Shown: positions 33,870-45,700, counted from the stretch's first letter. The stretch: 64,000 bases of DNA from Syngnathus acus (GCF_901709675.1 NC_051105.1:12448604-12512603), one strand, 5' to 3'. Notes: generated from the sequence alone by a model not told the origin. Numbers and translations are program-made.

Positions 33870-34386
33870 CTGTTTGGGGTGGTAGCTGCACTGAATACAA
33901 CACTCCCCTCCCTGAAGGACATTTACACCTCCCATCTCACCCGCAAGGCGACCACGATTGTGAGTGATGTGAGTCACCCCGCCCACTCTTTGTTTGATCT
34001 TCTGCCCTCTAGGAAGAGGTACAGGAGCCTGCACTCCCGCACCACCAGACTCACCAACAGCTTCATACTCCAGGCTGTTAGGATCCTGAACTCTCTCCCC
34101 CCTTTTGCGTAGCGTCCTGTACTTTTGCGCTATATTCTGACTGTCTGCTGTATGCACACTTGCTCCATTTTTGCTCCTCTTATTTATTATGTTGTTTGTT
34201 TATTTATTATTTATTCATCACTCTTATTTATTCATTGTTTGTGCCTTCTTGTTTTAATTTTTTTGTGTTGTTTACTTGTATGTATATTGTGTACTATGTC
34301 TTGTCACCGTGGGATAGTGGGAACGTAATTTCGATTTCTTTGTGTGAAGAAATTGACAATAAAGCAGACTTTGACTTTTGACTTTG
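33870..34386 (+). pseudogene. L2/CR1-like LINE 3' end inserted in Gypsy 2
   Basis: It encodes '[11 protein letters not shown]', has a deletion of about 60 bases, then continues '[20 protein letters not shown]' and 'SFILQAVRILNSLPPFA' with a stop. The 3' UTR follows to 'aataaagcagactttgacttttgactttg', the family (TTTGAC)n tail. It is a 5'-truncated copy of the family at 1.6-3.2 and 42.8-46.1 kb. Confidence 0.88.
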
Positions 34387-35110
34387 AAATGTGATACGGG
34401 AAGGATCCATTGAGATGGACCCTGAAAAGGTGAAGGCGATTACTTCATGGCCCGCGCCCGAGACACGCAAGCGGCTGCAACAGTTCCTGGGCTTTGCAAA
34501 TTTTTACCGCCGGTTCATTCGCAACTAGAGCATGGTAGCTGCTCCCCTCACCGCCCTTACCAGTTCCACCTTCCCATACCGGTGGACGGAGCAGGCAGAG
34601 CGTCCGCCACCGTCCTCCGCATGCCCGACCCCGAGAGGCAATTTGTGGTTGAGGTGGATGCCTCAAACGTGGGAGTTGGGGAGGTCTTGTCACAGCGGTG
34701 CAGCCAGGACAACCGATTCCACCCGTGCACCTTCTTCTCTCGCCGCCTGTCATCCGCTGATCATAATTACGACATCGGCAATCGGGAACTCCTCACCGTT
34801 AAGCTGGCCCTGGAGGAATGGCGACATTGGCTGGAGGGCGCCACCGAAACCTGGAATACCTAAAGACAGCAAAAAGACTAAACGCGAGGCAAGCTCGGTG
34901 GTCACTCTTTTTTGACCGATTTAATTTCTCCCTCTCCTATAGGCCAGGTTCCCGCAACGCCAAGGCGGACGCGTTGTTACGCATGTTTCCGGGAGGGGAG
35001 GAGGACTGGGAGTCGGCTCCCGCTTTCCTTCCGAGCTCAGTACGGGTCGCTGCCCTCTCATGGGACATTGAGCGCCAGGTGGAGACAGCTTCGCGTGACC
35101 AACCCCGGCC
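34387..35110 (+). pseudogene. Gypsy 2 RNase H
   Basis: After the LINE, '[13 protein letters not shown]'-type sequence in shifted frames leads to '[16 protein letters not shown]', a TAG, '[20 protein letters not shown]' (RNase H Asp), '[20 protein letters not shown]' and '[20 protein letters not shown]'. Frames change at about 34530, 34860 and 35100. Part of the 'TDHKNLEYI' region is lost near 34850. Confidence 0.8.
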
Positions 35111-36430
35111 CTAGCAACTGCCCGGAGGGTCTCCTGTTCGTCCCTGACAATCTCCGGGCATCAGTCCTCCAGTGGGCGCTTGACTCCCATCTTGCCTGTC
35201 ATCCCGGGGTTGCTCGTACGAGGTATGTGGTGGCTCAACGGTTTTGGTGGCCCACCTGGAAGGAGGACATTCGTGATTTTGTCCGGGCCTGCCTCGTCTG
35301 TAATCGCTACAAGTCATCTAACTGTCCGCTGGCGGGGCTGCTTCAAACCTTGCCAGTTCCCTGACGTCCCTTGTCACACTTGGCCGTTGATTTCGACACG
35401 GGGCTCCCGCCTTCCGAAGGGAACAAGGTAGTCCTGACAGTCGTGGTTCGTTTTAGAAAATGGCCCACTTTATTCCCCTGCCTATGCTTCCCTCCGCGAA
35501 GTAAACGGCGTCCATTTTGCTACGAGAGGTGTTCCGACACCACGGTCTCCCGCAGGACGTTGTGTCGGACAGTGGTCCGCAATTCACCTCTGCGTTCTGG
35601 GCAGAGTTCCGTCGGCTTCTCTGTGCCACGGCCAGTCTATCCTCGGGCTTCCACCTGCAATCTAATGGGCAAGCGGAGCGCCTGAATCAAGAGTAGGTCA
35701 AGTCCCTCCGGTGCGTGGCCACTAGAGATCAGCGCAACTTCCCTGGGTGGAGTATGCCCACAACGCACTCCCCTGTTCGGCCACGGGTCTCTCACCCTTC
35801 CATTGTGTTTTCGGGTACCAACCGCCCTTGTTCGCCCAACAAGAGCGAAGTGCGGCGTGCCCGTCAGCCCTGGCCAGTGTCCGACGCTGCCATCAGGCCT
35901 GGGCGAAAGCTCGTGTCTCTCTCCTCCGCACAGTTTCCAGCTACATTCGCCAGGCGAACAAGCGCCGAACACCGGCCCCGGTGTACAGTGTGGGGCGGTT
36001 AGTATGGCTCTCGACGCGGGATCTACCACTGCGATCGGAATCCCGCAAGTTGGTGCCCCGCTTCGTAGGACCTTTCCTGATACGCAAGGTAATCAGTCCG
36101 TCCGCCGTCCGTCTGCAGCTGCCAGGTTCCATGAGAGTCCATCCCACGTTCCACGTGTCTCGTGTACGACCCGTCCATGAGAGCGCATTGGTCCTGGAGG
36201 CCGCTCCACCGCTGCCCCGGCTTGTCGAGGGTGAGCCGGCTTACACCGTCCGTTCCCTGCTTCACGTGCACGCGGAATCCAGTATCTCGTGGACTGGGAG
36301 GGCTACGACAACGCGCACCGGTCCTGGGTGCCAAGCCGTTGGATCCTCGACCCGTCACTCATAGCGGAATTTCACCGCCGTCATCCTGCTCCTCGGCAAG
36401 GGCATCCGAGAGGATCCTGGGCGGCACCCT
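35111..36430 (+). pseudogene. Gypsy 2 integrase and chromodomain
   Basis: The zinc-binding 'HLACHPGVART' and 'CLVCNRYKSS' are followed by a TGA at 35362, '[20 protein letters not shown]', '[20 protein letters not shown]', '[11 protein letters not shown]' then TAG, and later '[20 protein letters not shown]'. A broken chromodomain follows ('YTVRSLLHV' and '[20 protein letters not shown]' in different frames). Several stops and at least four frameshifts make it non-functional. Confidence 0.82.
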
Positions 36431-36500
36431 CTGCCCGCGTCGGGATCATCCACTCCCGCGCCTGCCGCTCCAGCATCCGACTCCGAGGAGTCGGACATCT

Positions 36501-36584
36501 CAACCGAATATGGAGAAATAGTGATTTTATTTTAAAAATGAGGACATTTCTAAGTGACCCCAAACTTTTGAACGGTAGTGTATT
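36501..36584. repeat. Tc1-like transposon end
   Basis: 'ggacatttctaagtgaccccaaacttttgaacggtagtgta' is the well-known terminal repeat of a fish Tc1/mariner family. Only one end is visible. Confidence 0.75.
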
Positions 36585-36918
36585 TCCAATTTTCTTTGAG
36601 GTCAAAGAAAAGAGCAGACAGGTGATAGAAACTGAGAGTGGAACGGTAACGAAATAACACACTCATTAGTAACTTTCATCATTCATATTTCCATCAGGGC
36701 CAGTAAACTTTGCAGCCCCCTACTGTTTGGTGTCTCAGGAGGTTGGTGTGAGCACACCTGAGTGTAAATAGATGTTTGATCAGGTGTCAACAGTCATAAA
36801 TTATTTTGGTCTACTGTATTCAGTAATGGATGCAAATTACTAATTGATGTACATACAATAGTTATTCATGCCATGATATTTATTCCATTTTGCTTTGTCA
36901 ATGTCAAGATTTTTTTTA
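36585..36918. other. Unassigned DNA
   Basis: No gene or repeat recognised. Confidence 0.5.
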
Positions 36919-37034
36919 CCGTTTTTTTCCATGTATAATGCGCCCCCATGTATAATACGCACCCTAAAAATGGCATGTCAATGCTGGAAAAAAGCCTGTA
37001 CCCATGTATAATACGCACCCAAATTTTGCCTTTT

Positions 37035-37283
37035 TTTTTTTTTTTTTTTAAGTCCCAATGATCGTCACACACGCATCTGGGTGTGGTGAAATTTGTCCTC
37101 TGCATTTGACCCATCCCCGTGTGATTTTGATCCATCCCCTGGGGGAGAGGGGAGCAGTGAGCAGCAGCGGCGCCGCGCTCGGGAATCATTTGGTGATCTA
37201 ACCCCCCAATTCCAACCCTTAATGCTGAGTGCCAAGCAGGGAGGCAATGGGTCCCATTTTTATAGTCTTTGGTATGGTCTTAA
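37035..37283 (-). repeat. SINE body, inverted
   Basis: The complement of 'ataccaaagactataaaaatgggacccat ... acacggggatggg ... gatcattgggactt' matches the SINE at 63.0 kb without its tRNA-like head. Confidence 0.8.
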
Positions 37284-38127
37284 CTAGGCTGGATGTATTT
37301 TTTTTGTTGGCGTTGATTTCTCCGACTGCCCGTAAAGGCACCACCGCGATCAGTTAGGTTAAAATGAAAAGAGAGGAAAGTGACGTGCGGACATGTGAAA
37401 AAGGCGGCTCTGTATGGGAGAGAAGTTGAAGAGGAATAAAAACACCCTTGGAAACCAAAACTTGCCCCTCGTCGTGACTCGGAGCCGCAACAAATGTTTC
37501 GGATTTGTGACAGCAAACGAGCAGGTGATCGAGCAAGCGTCTGATACGAGAGCATTGCGTTCGTATGGAGCGTGTTTGAAGTGAACAGCAGAGACGAAAG
37601 GAACAAGGCAAAGTGTTGTGAAATAAAATATTACCTGTAATACGTATTTTGTTATTTGCTGATTGTATGTATTAAACTATCACATTCATTGTCAGTCAAG
37701 AAGAGAAGAGGACTATTCGCATCGGATCCATAGTGCGCATGCGCAGTGATACTGCCTCCGTATGACGTCCAGTCCGCGATGGAGATTAAAAAACAAACAA
37801 TATTTGACAATAACACAGGTTTCTGTTCCTGTCTTTGGTAATGTCCCCCTGTCTTTTTGTTCCACGTCTTTGTCGGTCAGTCCTGTTATTGGTTTTGTTA
37901 GAGAGTTATGTTAGTTTACCAAGTCTGTGTTTTGAGTTCCTCCAATGAACCCTGGTTCAAGCTGCACTTGGTCGCCCTCTTCCTTTCCACACTCCATCCG
38001 TGACAAGATTTTCTTCAAAAATTGTTGTACCATGATTTTCTTCAAAAAAAAATAAATAAAAATAATTAAAAAAAATAATTTAAAAAAAAATTGTACCCAT
38101 GTATAATGCGCACCCCGGATTTTAACT

Positions 38128-38532
38128 CCGGAAGTAGAAGATGCGGCGCTCCCTCTTCTACGTCGCTTACGTCAGACTCATCGTCAGTTGCAGTTTCAAT
38201 TATTCCAGCATTTCTGAATCCTGACAGAATGTTTTCGGTTGTCACTGAAGCTCATGCTTTGTCGATCCATCCAATGACTTCCAGGAAAGTCTCCCGGTTC
38301 CCATGAAGCTTTGCTGTCCGTCTATCATCCACTACTCAGACAGGTTACGCAAGACTGCCTTAAAGCTCCTATTCACAGTGGCTGTAGTATTTTGATTAAG
38401 CCTCCAGGGATGATGGCAGGTAAGGAGTTGAACGTTTTTAATTTATTTTTGAACTGTGGCGTGATCGGCGCTCTATTGCTATCCATCACAAGCAGAGAGA
38501 GCTTTGCATGCTCTAAAGAAGCCATCCGGATG
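38128..38532 (-). pseudogene. Tigger-like transposase, C-terminal part
   Basis: Read from 38532 down: 'KHPDGFF', 'VNRSFKAVLRNLSEWM' and 'GRLSWKSLDGS' match the end of a DDE transposase of the pogo/Tigger type, with several frameshifts. The first codons continue exactly from 'NFWLTKCYT' at 48722, on the other side of the provirus. Confidence 0.75.
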
Positions 38533-38537
38533 CTTAG

Positions 38538-38941
38538 TGTTAGGGTTTACAGATTATCTTCATCGTATGATTATGTTGGAATGTAACCTGTAACAATTAA
38601 CCTAGCTTGTCCTGTCTTAACAAAAGTAGTAGAACAAAGTGCTAAGATCTTTTGAACTGATTGACTAGCTGCAGAAGAAGCAATCAAAGTTGCTTTGTTT
38701 ACACAACGTCATAAAAGACCCCCTGCTATGCTTTGATCAGCAGGCCAGGGGCTTCAACCCTAACCCCCACTCTGTTTTCTCTCAATAAAAATGCTCCTGC
38801 ATGAGGCCTGGGTCAGACCTCATTCGATCATCGCTGTACGCACAGCGACGAATGGACTCTCCAGCTGCAGGTGTCCTAAAGGAGTTACTTGTCTCCCGTG
38901 TGGTTCTTGCAAAATACGTTAGAGTGAGCACCACCCTAACA
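38538..38941 (+). repeat. ERV 5' LTR
   Basis: 404 bp. TATA-like ATAAAAG at 38711-38717 and polyadenylation signal AATAAA at 38784-38789. The 9-bp ends TGTTAGGGT/ACCCTAACA are inverted. Confidence 0.9.
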
Positions 38942-38944
38942 TTT

Positions 38945-38962
38945 TGGTGCCGTGACCCGGAT
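38945..38962 (+). promoter_or_regulatory. Primer binding site, tRNA-His type
   Basis: TGGTGCCGTGACCCGGAT begins three bases after the 5' LTR. It is complementary to the 3' end of animal tRNA-His with one mismatch (C for T), as judged from the known tRNA-His sequence. Confidence 0.75.
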
Positions 38963-39176
38963 TCCTCATACCCGCCATCTGGCTGACGGAGCAGAATGTG
39001 CTGCATTGTCGACAAGCCAGCGTCCTTTAGGAGGACCTGGAAAAGAAAGTCCTGGGAAGAGAATTTCTTCGCTGGGCCAGCATCTTAGGTCTGCCTTCGT
39101 CTGACAGAGGTGGATTGACGGGATCCGGCAGTGCAACGAACCAGGGGACAAGTAAGTTAAAGCCCCAAAAAATGCT

Positions 39177-39321
39177 GATACGGCTTTGGTTTGTCCGAGC
39201 TATGAGATACGGCTTTGGTTTGTCCGAGCTATGAGATACGGCTTTGGTTTGTCCGAGCTATGAGATACGGCTTTGGTTTGTCCGGGCTATGAGATACGGC
39301 TTTGGTTTTTCCAAGCCATGA
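39177..39321 (+). repeat. 29-bp tandem repeat, five units, in the ERV leader
   Basis: 'gatacggctttggtttgtccgagctatga' repeats head to tail; the last unit is diverged. It lies just after a donor-like 'aagtaagtt' at 39150. Confidence 0.9.
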
Positions 39322-39400
39322 AACAGCTGGGATTCTAGTCCCAGTGGAAGGAACGGGCTAAGAAAAGATAGAGCTTATTTTTCCTAATTGAAGAAGGGCA

Positions 39401-39945
39401 GGGAAGAAATTCAGGGAACTCATGCCCTTCTTAACATCTAAGGCCCCATTCCTGAAGATGAGAGGCCGAGTGTACTCAGCCTGTGTCAGAAGTATTATGA
39501 CGTACGGAAGTGAGGCATGGGCCCTGAAAACAGAACACGAAGATAAACTAAACAGAGCAGAAATGACGATGATCAGATGGATGTGTGGTGTGTCAATGAG
39601 GGAGGAAAAGACCAGTGCAGAGCTGAGAAAGAAGATGGGAGTGGAGGCCATAGTGGAGGTGAGGAGAGGCAGACTGCGATGGTACGGACATGTAGTGAGG
39701 AAGGACGAGAACGACTGGGTGAAGAAAGTTATGTCGTATAACGTAGAGGGAACAAGACCCAGTGGCCGACCTAAAAAGACCTGGCAGATGACCGTGGCAG
39801 CCGACATGAAGGCACTCGGCATCAACCACGAGATGGCCATGGACCGTTCCCGGTGGAAGAAAGCCATATCGAGAACCCAGTCCAACCCAGCGGCGCCTGG
39901 AAAGCGGACTTTAAACCGATGATGATGATGATGACGATGAAGATG
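39401..39945 (+). pseudogene. LINE D family, 5'-truncated copy
   Basis: It encodes the last 165-170 residues of the LINE D protein ('LMPFLTSKAPFLKMRGRVYS', 'GSEAWALKTEHEDKLNRAEM', ending 'GKRTLNR') and stops at TGA. The tail 'tgatgatgatgatgacgatga' is the same as in the copy at 12.6 kb. Very similar to that copy, so both are fairly young. Confidence 0.88.
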
Positions 39946-40033
39946 GGCGTAGATTCTTTTTTTTGTCCGTTTTTCCAAGCTGTTTGGGAGGGTTTTACAC
40001 CCATCCTGGATAGGCCTAAAAATAAAAAGCGCT

Positions 40034-40034
<1 letters not shown>

Positions 40035-40100
<66 letters not shown>

Positions 40101-40101
40101 G
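40035..40101. repeat. (GT)n microsatellite
   Basis: A near-pure GT tract of about 65 bases. Confidence 0.95.
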
Positions 40102-41440
40102 CGCGCAGAGGATCCTCATGGATGGGTGTGTGTATGAGTGTGAGTGAGATGTGTGTTCTATGAAAGAAATCAGTCATGAAGAATGATCAGGAGGCTGTTG
40201 AGCGATAATAGGGAAATTGAGAAGTGGACGATGATGTGTTTAAGTTGGTTGGAGAAACTAAGATGAGCAGTGTGTGGCAGTAGAGAAAATACGACGTGTG
40301 TGGCAGAAAGTGACTAGAACGGTGGCTTGATAGGATGAGAATAAGAGACAGCAAATGTTGTGTAGAAGACAGTGAAAGATGTCGAATGTGAACATGATGA
40401 AGGGGGCAACAGCAAAGTTGGCCTGCCCTTTGAGAGGGTGAGACTGATAAGCGTGCCTGCGCTCGCGCGTAGTCGCGGGGCGGGGCTGTGTGCGTGGGCC
40501 TGTGCTATGCTCGTGTGGGCGGTGGGCCGGCATCATGATTGTTGCAGGAAATGGCCAGCCTGTGACCAATCAACATTGATGCCGCGCCCCCCCCCCCCCC
40601 TCCTCGCACGGGGGGTGCTATGGCTGCGGGCGAGGCAGGGAAAGTGTGAGTTTCTCAGAGAATGTTTGAATATTTGAAGCAGGGTGATGCTTAAGAAGAT
40701 GTGACAATATTTGCATGAAGGATAAAAGGCACTGATGAGAAAAAAAAAGTATAACCAAAACGTCAAAATAGAGGATGACGTTTGCGCAGCGTTGTTTGTT
40801 GGTATTGTTTGTGAGCTGTGTCTCTGCTGTTTTGGTGTTGTTTGTGTGCTGTAAGTGTTATGTGTTAAAAGGATGAAATTGGCTAGTACAGGTGCACAAA
40901 AGAATTTCTTAGACTGTAGTCTATCTGATTTGCACCGCAAAACAAAAACGATTTTGTAAAAATAGGCAGTGAAAAAAAAAAGCAAGCAATTTGTTTATGG
41001 GCAGAAACTGGTCCAGACTGCATTAATGCCTAGCCTTGATGAAACAAAATTTGAGAGATGGAAAGAACTTGCTTTCTGGAATTGGATGAAGACAAATTAT
41101 GAAATAACGACATTTCAAAGCTAAATTCAAAATTTGAGAATAAGAGAGTGATTAGGTTAAAGTTAAGAAACAACAACAATTAACTATTATATTAATTTAC
41201 TAGCAGTTATTTTGTTGATTTCTTTTCGATTAGTGGATTGGATTGTCACCTTGAGAAAGGAAAGATTCCGATACAAATGGGCAGCAATATTATCTGCCCA
41301 TACAAATGAACCGATACAAATGGTCAGCGATATTGAGCCATGGTGTAGACACATGGCTCAACAGGGGGGATGAAAGGGCAGTTCAGTCAGCTTTATAAAA
41401 CATATGAATTTGATTCATATTCAAAACATTTATTAAAAAA
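40102..41440. other. ERV interior, no recognisable gene
   Basis: Includes a C-run at 40579-40595. No gag or RT motif was found in any frame. It probably contains deleted and decayed ERV interior. Confidence 0.45.
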
Positions 41441-41449
41441 AAAAATTGT

Positions 41450-41640
41450 AGAGCTTGTTTAACATGTGCTAAACTCAATCCACAGGGTTATAATGCCTGG
41501 TCATAATAGATGCATTCTCAAAATGGATTGAATTGGCTTCAAAATAAACACTGAATGCCTTAACAGTGGCAAAAACATTATGTAAAGAAATAATACTTTG
41601 TCAACAACCGCTGTAGATGTTAAAGAATGGAATTAACATC
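41450..41640 (+). pseudogene. ERV integrase remnant
   Basis: A short stretch reads 'CAKLNPQG' then 'LVIIDAFSKWIELAS', the start of a retroviral integrase core with its first Asp. 'NALTVAKTLCKEII' follows after an in-frame stop. Neither the second Asp nor the Glu is visible. Only a scrap of pol survives. Confidence 0.65.
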
Positions 41641-41745
41641 TCTAAAATGAATGTGGATAGTTTGTTTCAGGTGACTATAAGAGTAACTGGTAAACGAAAC
41701 AATTGATTGCTAATGGCAAAATAAGCTGCAAAGACAGAAAAAATA

Positions 41746-42012
41746 ATGAATGTCATATGTATGGGTTTACGACCGATTCTTTATGTTGTACCGTTACCAT
41801 TGACCAAAGATTGTGTGAAATCTGTCACGTCTACTGATTGTGAAAGGTGCGACAGAGTGTTCTATTTACTAATATCCGTTGAGAAAAAAAAAAAAGAAAC
41901 CATTGCTTTTAGAGAATGTAGTCAACCAAAATTGTATATGTATCGACATGCCAAGATCTGGGAAAAAGCTGGAAAAAACCAAAATGTCTTTAAATTTGAG
42001 AGGCGACGATGA
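41746..42012 (+). pseudogene. Possible ERV envelope surface fragment
   Basis: An 88-codon open frame with three Cys, ending in a basic run. It lies between the integrase scrap and the transmembrane remnant, so an envelope origin is likely from position. Sequence alone does not prove it. Confidence 0.35.
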
Positions 42013-42121
42013 TCTGACTGAAATTGATGCAATTAGAGTCCCCAGAGGAGTTCCTGATTAATAAGAATTAATTGACCAAATTGCAGCGGGATGGGAGTCC
42101 TCCATTTGCTGCTGGTGTACG

Positions 42122-42676
42122 ATGAACAAGAACGTTGACAGGATAGATTACATCCATTGCAACATGCAGAAATTGGGCAAACGGACACAAGCGGGACTTG
42201 AGGCAGTGCACGAACAGCTAGCCACGCCTTCCCTAATGTCAATCCAGAACCGCAATGCTCTTGTTATGTTGTTGTCTGAGAAAGGAAGGGTCTGCGGAAT
42301 GTTCAGAGAACAATGCTGCACCTTCATCCAGAACGACACCGCCCCTGATGGGAGCCTGACGAAGGCGATTGCAAGCTTGCAATCCCTCAACACAAGGATG
42401 AAAGAGCACTACAAGTGGATAACTGCTTTTGGGAAGTATAAAGCCCTTGTGTCCTCAATTACTGCTATACTCACCTTGTGTGGATGTTGTTGTATTCCAT
42501 GTCTCCGTGCTCTGTTTAATCGTCTCATCACTACAGCAATATCGCCCATGGAAGACAAGATGGCCCAGGTATGCCTAATGTCTGAACGCCAGCATGTTGA
42601 TGATAACGATGCTGATGATGCAATTTTTGCACTTGAGTTTACAGACTTTTTCCCAGATCTGTGTGTTTCCGAATGA
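42122..42676 (+). pseudogene. ERV envelope transmembrane-subunit remnant
   Basis: A 184-codon frame. Residues 58-66 form the C-x6-C-C motif (first Cys at 42293) typical of gamma-type retroviral transmembrane subunits, preceded by the conserved Q-N-R region (42-56). Residues about 108-124 are a hydrophobic membrane span followed by a Cys cluster (120-127) and an acidic tail. The surface subunit, cleavage site and fusion peptide are not present in frame, so this is an N-terminally truncated remnant. Its 3' neighbour is the L2-like LINE. Confidence 0.8.
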
Positions 42677-42784
42677 TAATGTCGCAACATTTATCCTTTT
42701 TGGTGTAAACTTATTTGTGATCCGACAACTGAAAATCGAGATAAGTGGTTGTTTTTGGTAATGTAAAAATTTAGCAAATATGTG

Positions 42785-45700
42785 ATAAACGTCAAAGTCA
42801 AAGTCAAAGTCAAAGTCAGCTTTATTGTCAATCCCTTCATATGTCAAGACACACAAAGAAACCGAAATTCCGTTTCCACCATCCCACGGTGACGAGACAT
42901 ACAAGTAGGCGACACAAAACAAAAACAAGAATGCCCAAACCATAAATAACAAATAATAAATAAAATAAAATAAAATGAGCGATGAATAAATAACAGACCC
43001 ATTAAATATGAGGGGCAAAACCGAGCCAGTGTGCATACAGCAAGAACAGGACGCTACGCTGAAAGGGGGAGCGAGTTCAGGATCCTAACAGCCTGGAGTA
43101 CGAAGCTGTTGGAAAGTCTGGTAGTGCGGGAGCGCAGGCTCCTGTACCGCCTCCCAGAGGGCAGAAGTTCAAACAAAGAGTGAGCGGGGTGACTCACATC
43201 ACTCACAATCTTGGTCGCCTTGCGAGTGAGATGGGAGGTGTAAATGTCCTTCAAGGAGGGGAGAGAAGCACCAATAGTCTTGCTAGCCGTTTTCACAATG
43301 CGCTGCAGGGCCTTCAAGTCTTGGTCAGTGCAGCTGCCACCCCAGACAGCAATACAGCTGGAGAGGACGCTCTCAATGGTGCCGCGGTAAAAAGTAGTCA
43401 TGACGGCCGGAGGAGACCCCGCTCGCCTGAGTTTCCGAAGGAAGTACAGGCGGCGCTGGGCCTTCTTCGCCAGCGACGTGGTGTTGGTGGACCAGGAGAG
43501 ATCCTCACTGATGTGCACCCCCAGGAACCTGGCGCTGCTCACTCTCTCCACCACAGCACCGTCGATGGTCAGCGGCAGGTGTTGGGCGTGACCCTTCCGG
43601 AAGTCAACGACAATCTCCTTGGTCTTGTCGACGTTCAGCAGGAGGTTGTTGTCCCTGCACCACGCGGTCAGAAGGTCAACCTCCAGCCTGTATTGAGTCT
43701 CGTCTCCCTTGGTGATGAGACCCACCAGAGTCGTGTCGTCAGCAAACTTCACTATGCGGTTGCCGCTGCAGGTGGCAGCGCAGTCATGCGTCAGAAGGGT
43801 GAAGAGCAGCGGACTGAGCACGCAGCCTTGGGGGGCCCCTGTGCTTAGCGTGATGCTGGCGGAGATCTTGTCGCCAACACGTACCACCTGTGGCCTCTGA
43901 CAGAGGAAGTCCAGTAGCCAGTTGCAGAGGCCGGTACTGAGGCCCAGCTTGTCAAGTTTGCTGATGAGACGCTGCGGCACAATGGTGTTGAAGGCAGAAC
44001 TGAAGTCCACAAACAGCAACCTCACATACGAGTCCTTCCCCTCCAGGTGGGTGAGGGCCGAGTGGAGGGCAGAGCAGATGGCATCCTCAGAGGACCGTTT
44101 GGCTCGGTACGCAAACTGGAAGGGGTCAATGGTGGGGGGGAGAACTGACCGGATGTGCTCCAAGACAAGCCGCTCAAAGCACTTCATGACGATGGGCGTA
44201 AGTGCCACGGGGCGGTAGTCATTGAAGCAGGACGGAGCAGGCTTCTTCGGCACAGGTACGATGGTGGCTGCTTTGAAACTCGACGGGACGATGGCCTGCT
44301 GCAGGGAAGTGTTAAAGATGTCCGTGAAGACACCCGCCAGCTCACCAGCGCAGTCCTTCAGCGCTCGACCCGGGATGTTGTCCGGGCCCGCCGCCTTACG
44401 TACGTCGATAGCGGCAAGCGTCCTCCTCACGCTGTCGGCGGAGAGGCACAGGGGCAGCTCGTGGGAAGGGGGAGTGGCCTTCAGCGGGCAAGTGCTGTTC
44501 TGAGCGTCGAAGCGAGCAAAGAAGCGGTTGAGGTCATCGAGCAGACGGACGTCGCCATCACAGCTCTGCGGCGCGGGCTTGTAGTCCGTGATGGTTTGAA
44601 TGCCCTGCCAAAGGCGCCGTGCGTCCCTGCTGTCCTTGAAGTGGGCGGTAATTTTGCCCGAGAACGCCCTCTTCGCTTCTTTGATGCCCCGGGACAGGTC
44701 GGCCCTCGCAGTCCTCAAGCCAGCCTCATCCCCCGCCCGGAAGGCTTTGTCCCTGGCCCTCAGCAGCCTGAAGACAGCCCCCGTCAGCCATGGCTTCCGG
44801 TTTGCCCGAGTGACTACGGATACTGAGTGTGTCACATCATCAATGCACTTCCCGATGTAGGAGGAAACAGAGTCAGTATACTCCTCAATGTCCGCCCGAC
44901 CGTCGCAAGTGGCCGCCCTCCTAAACACGTCCCAGTCGGTAGAGCCAAAGCAGTCACGAAGCGCATCAGAGGCACCCTCAGGCCACACCCGCACCCGCTT
45001 GCGAACTGGTCTGGATGTTCTCACCTTTTGTCTGTATGCGGGCAAAAGCATAACAGTGAGATGGTCAGAAAGTCCAAGATGGGGGAGGGGGGCGGCTTTG
45101 AAAGCTCCTTTATGCGAAGAGTAGACCAGGTCCAGGAAGCTGTCGCCACGCGTAGGAAAATCAACATGCTGGTGAAGCCTCGGAAAAACAGACTTCAGAT
45201 TCGCATGATTAAAATCCCCAGCGAAGATGGTGAAACCGTCAGGGTGCGCTGTCTGTTGGTCACTGACAGCCTGGTACAGTTCACTAAGAGCCGCAACCCT
45301 GTCGCCTCCGATGTTGGAAGGCGGGATGTAAACCGCGACCAGCAGAATCGCGGTAAATTCCCTCGGCAGGTAAAAAGGACGGCACTTAATGATCACAAAC
45401 TCCGCCAGTGGCGAGCAGTGCCTGCATACCACCACAGAGTCACGGCACCACTCGTCACGGATGTAGACGCATATTCCACCACCACGAGATTTCCCCCCTC
45501 GTACAATGGTCCGGTCCGCCCGATAGCACGCTAGCCGCTCCAGATGTACAGCCGAGTCCGGAATGTTGACGGTCAACCAAGTCTCAGTGAACACGAGCAC
45601 ACAGCAGTCACGCACCGTCCGGTTTGTAGATCTCAGCAAGCGAACGTAATCCATTTTGTTGTCCAGCGATCGAACATTCGCCAGAAGAATGGAAGGCACG

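Larger units (their letters stand above)
32330..36500 (+). mobile_element. Decayed second Gypsy element
   Basis: The 5' part (about 32330-32805) looks like an LTR remnant with AATAAA at 32755-32760. Most of gag is deleted ('atgcagccagcgagtcag' at 32822 is the start, cut after about 14 codons). Protease tail, RT, RNase H, integrase and chromodomain follow with many stops and shifts. No 3' LTR was found before the Tc1-like fragment at 36500. It is related to, but clearly different from, the Gypsy element at 18.5-26.6 kb. Confidence 0.8.
36919..38537 (-). mobile_element. Tigger/pogo-like transposon, 3' half
   Basis: The terminal repeat 'ccgtttttttccatgtataatgcgcc' at 36919 and internal 'ccatgtataatgcgcaccccgg' at 38097-38117 match the MITE at 9319-10247. 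An inverted SINE body lies at 37035-37283. A possible solo-LTR scrap lies at about 37815-38013 ('cacaggtttctgttcc ... ccgtgaca'). From 38128 to 38532 the minus strand encodes the transposase C-terminus. The 5' half continues at 48722-49757, beyond an inserted provirus. Confidence 0.78.

Noticed and set aside
39177-39321. CRISPR-like array (five 29-bp repeats)
   Set aside because: The units are contiguous with no spacers, and the setting is a vertebrate provirus. It is a simple tandem repeat.
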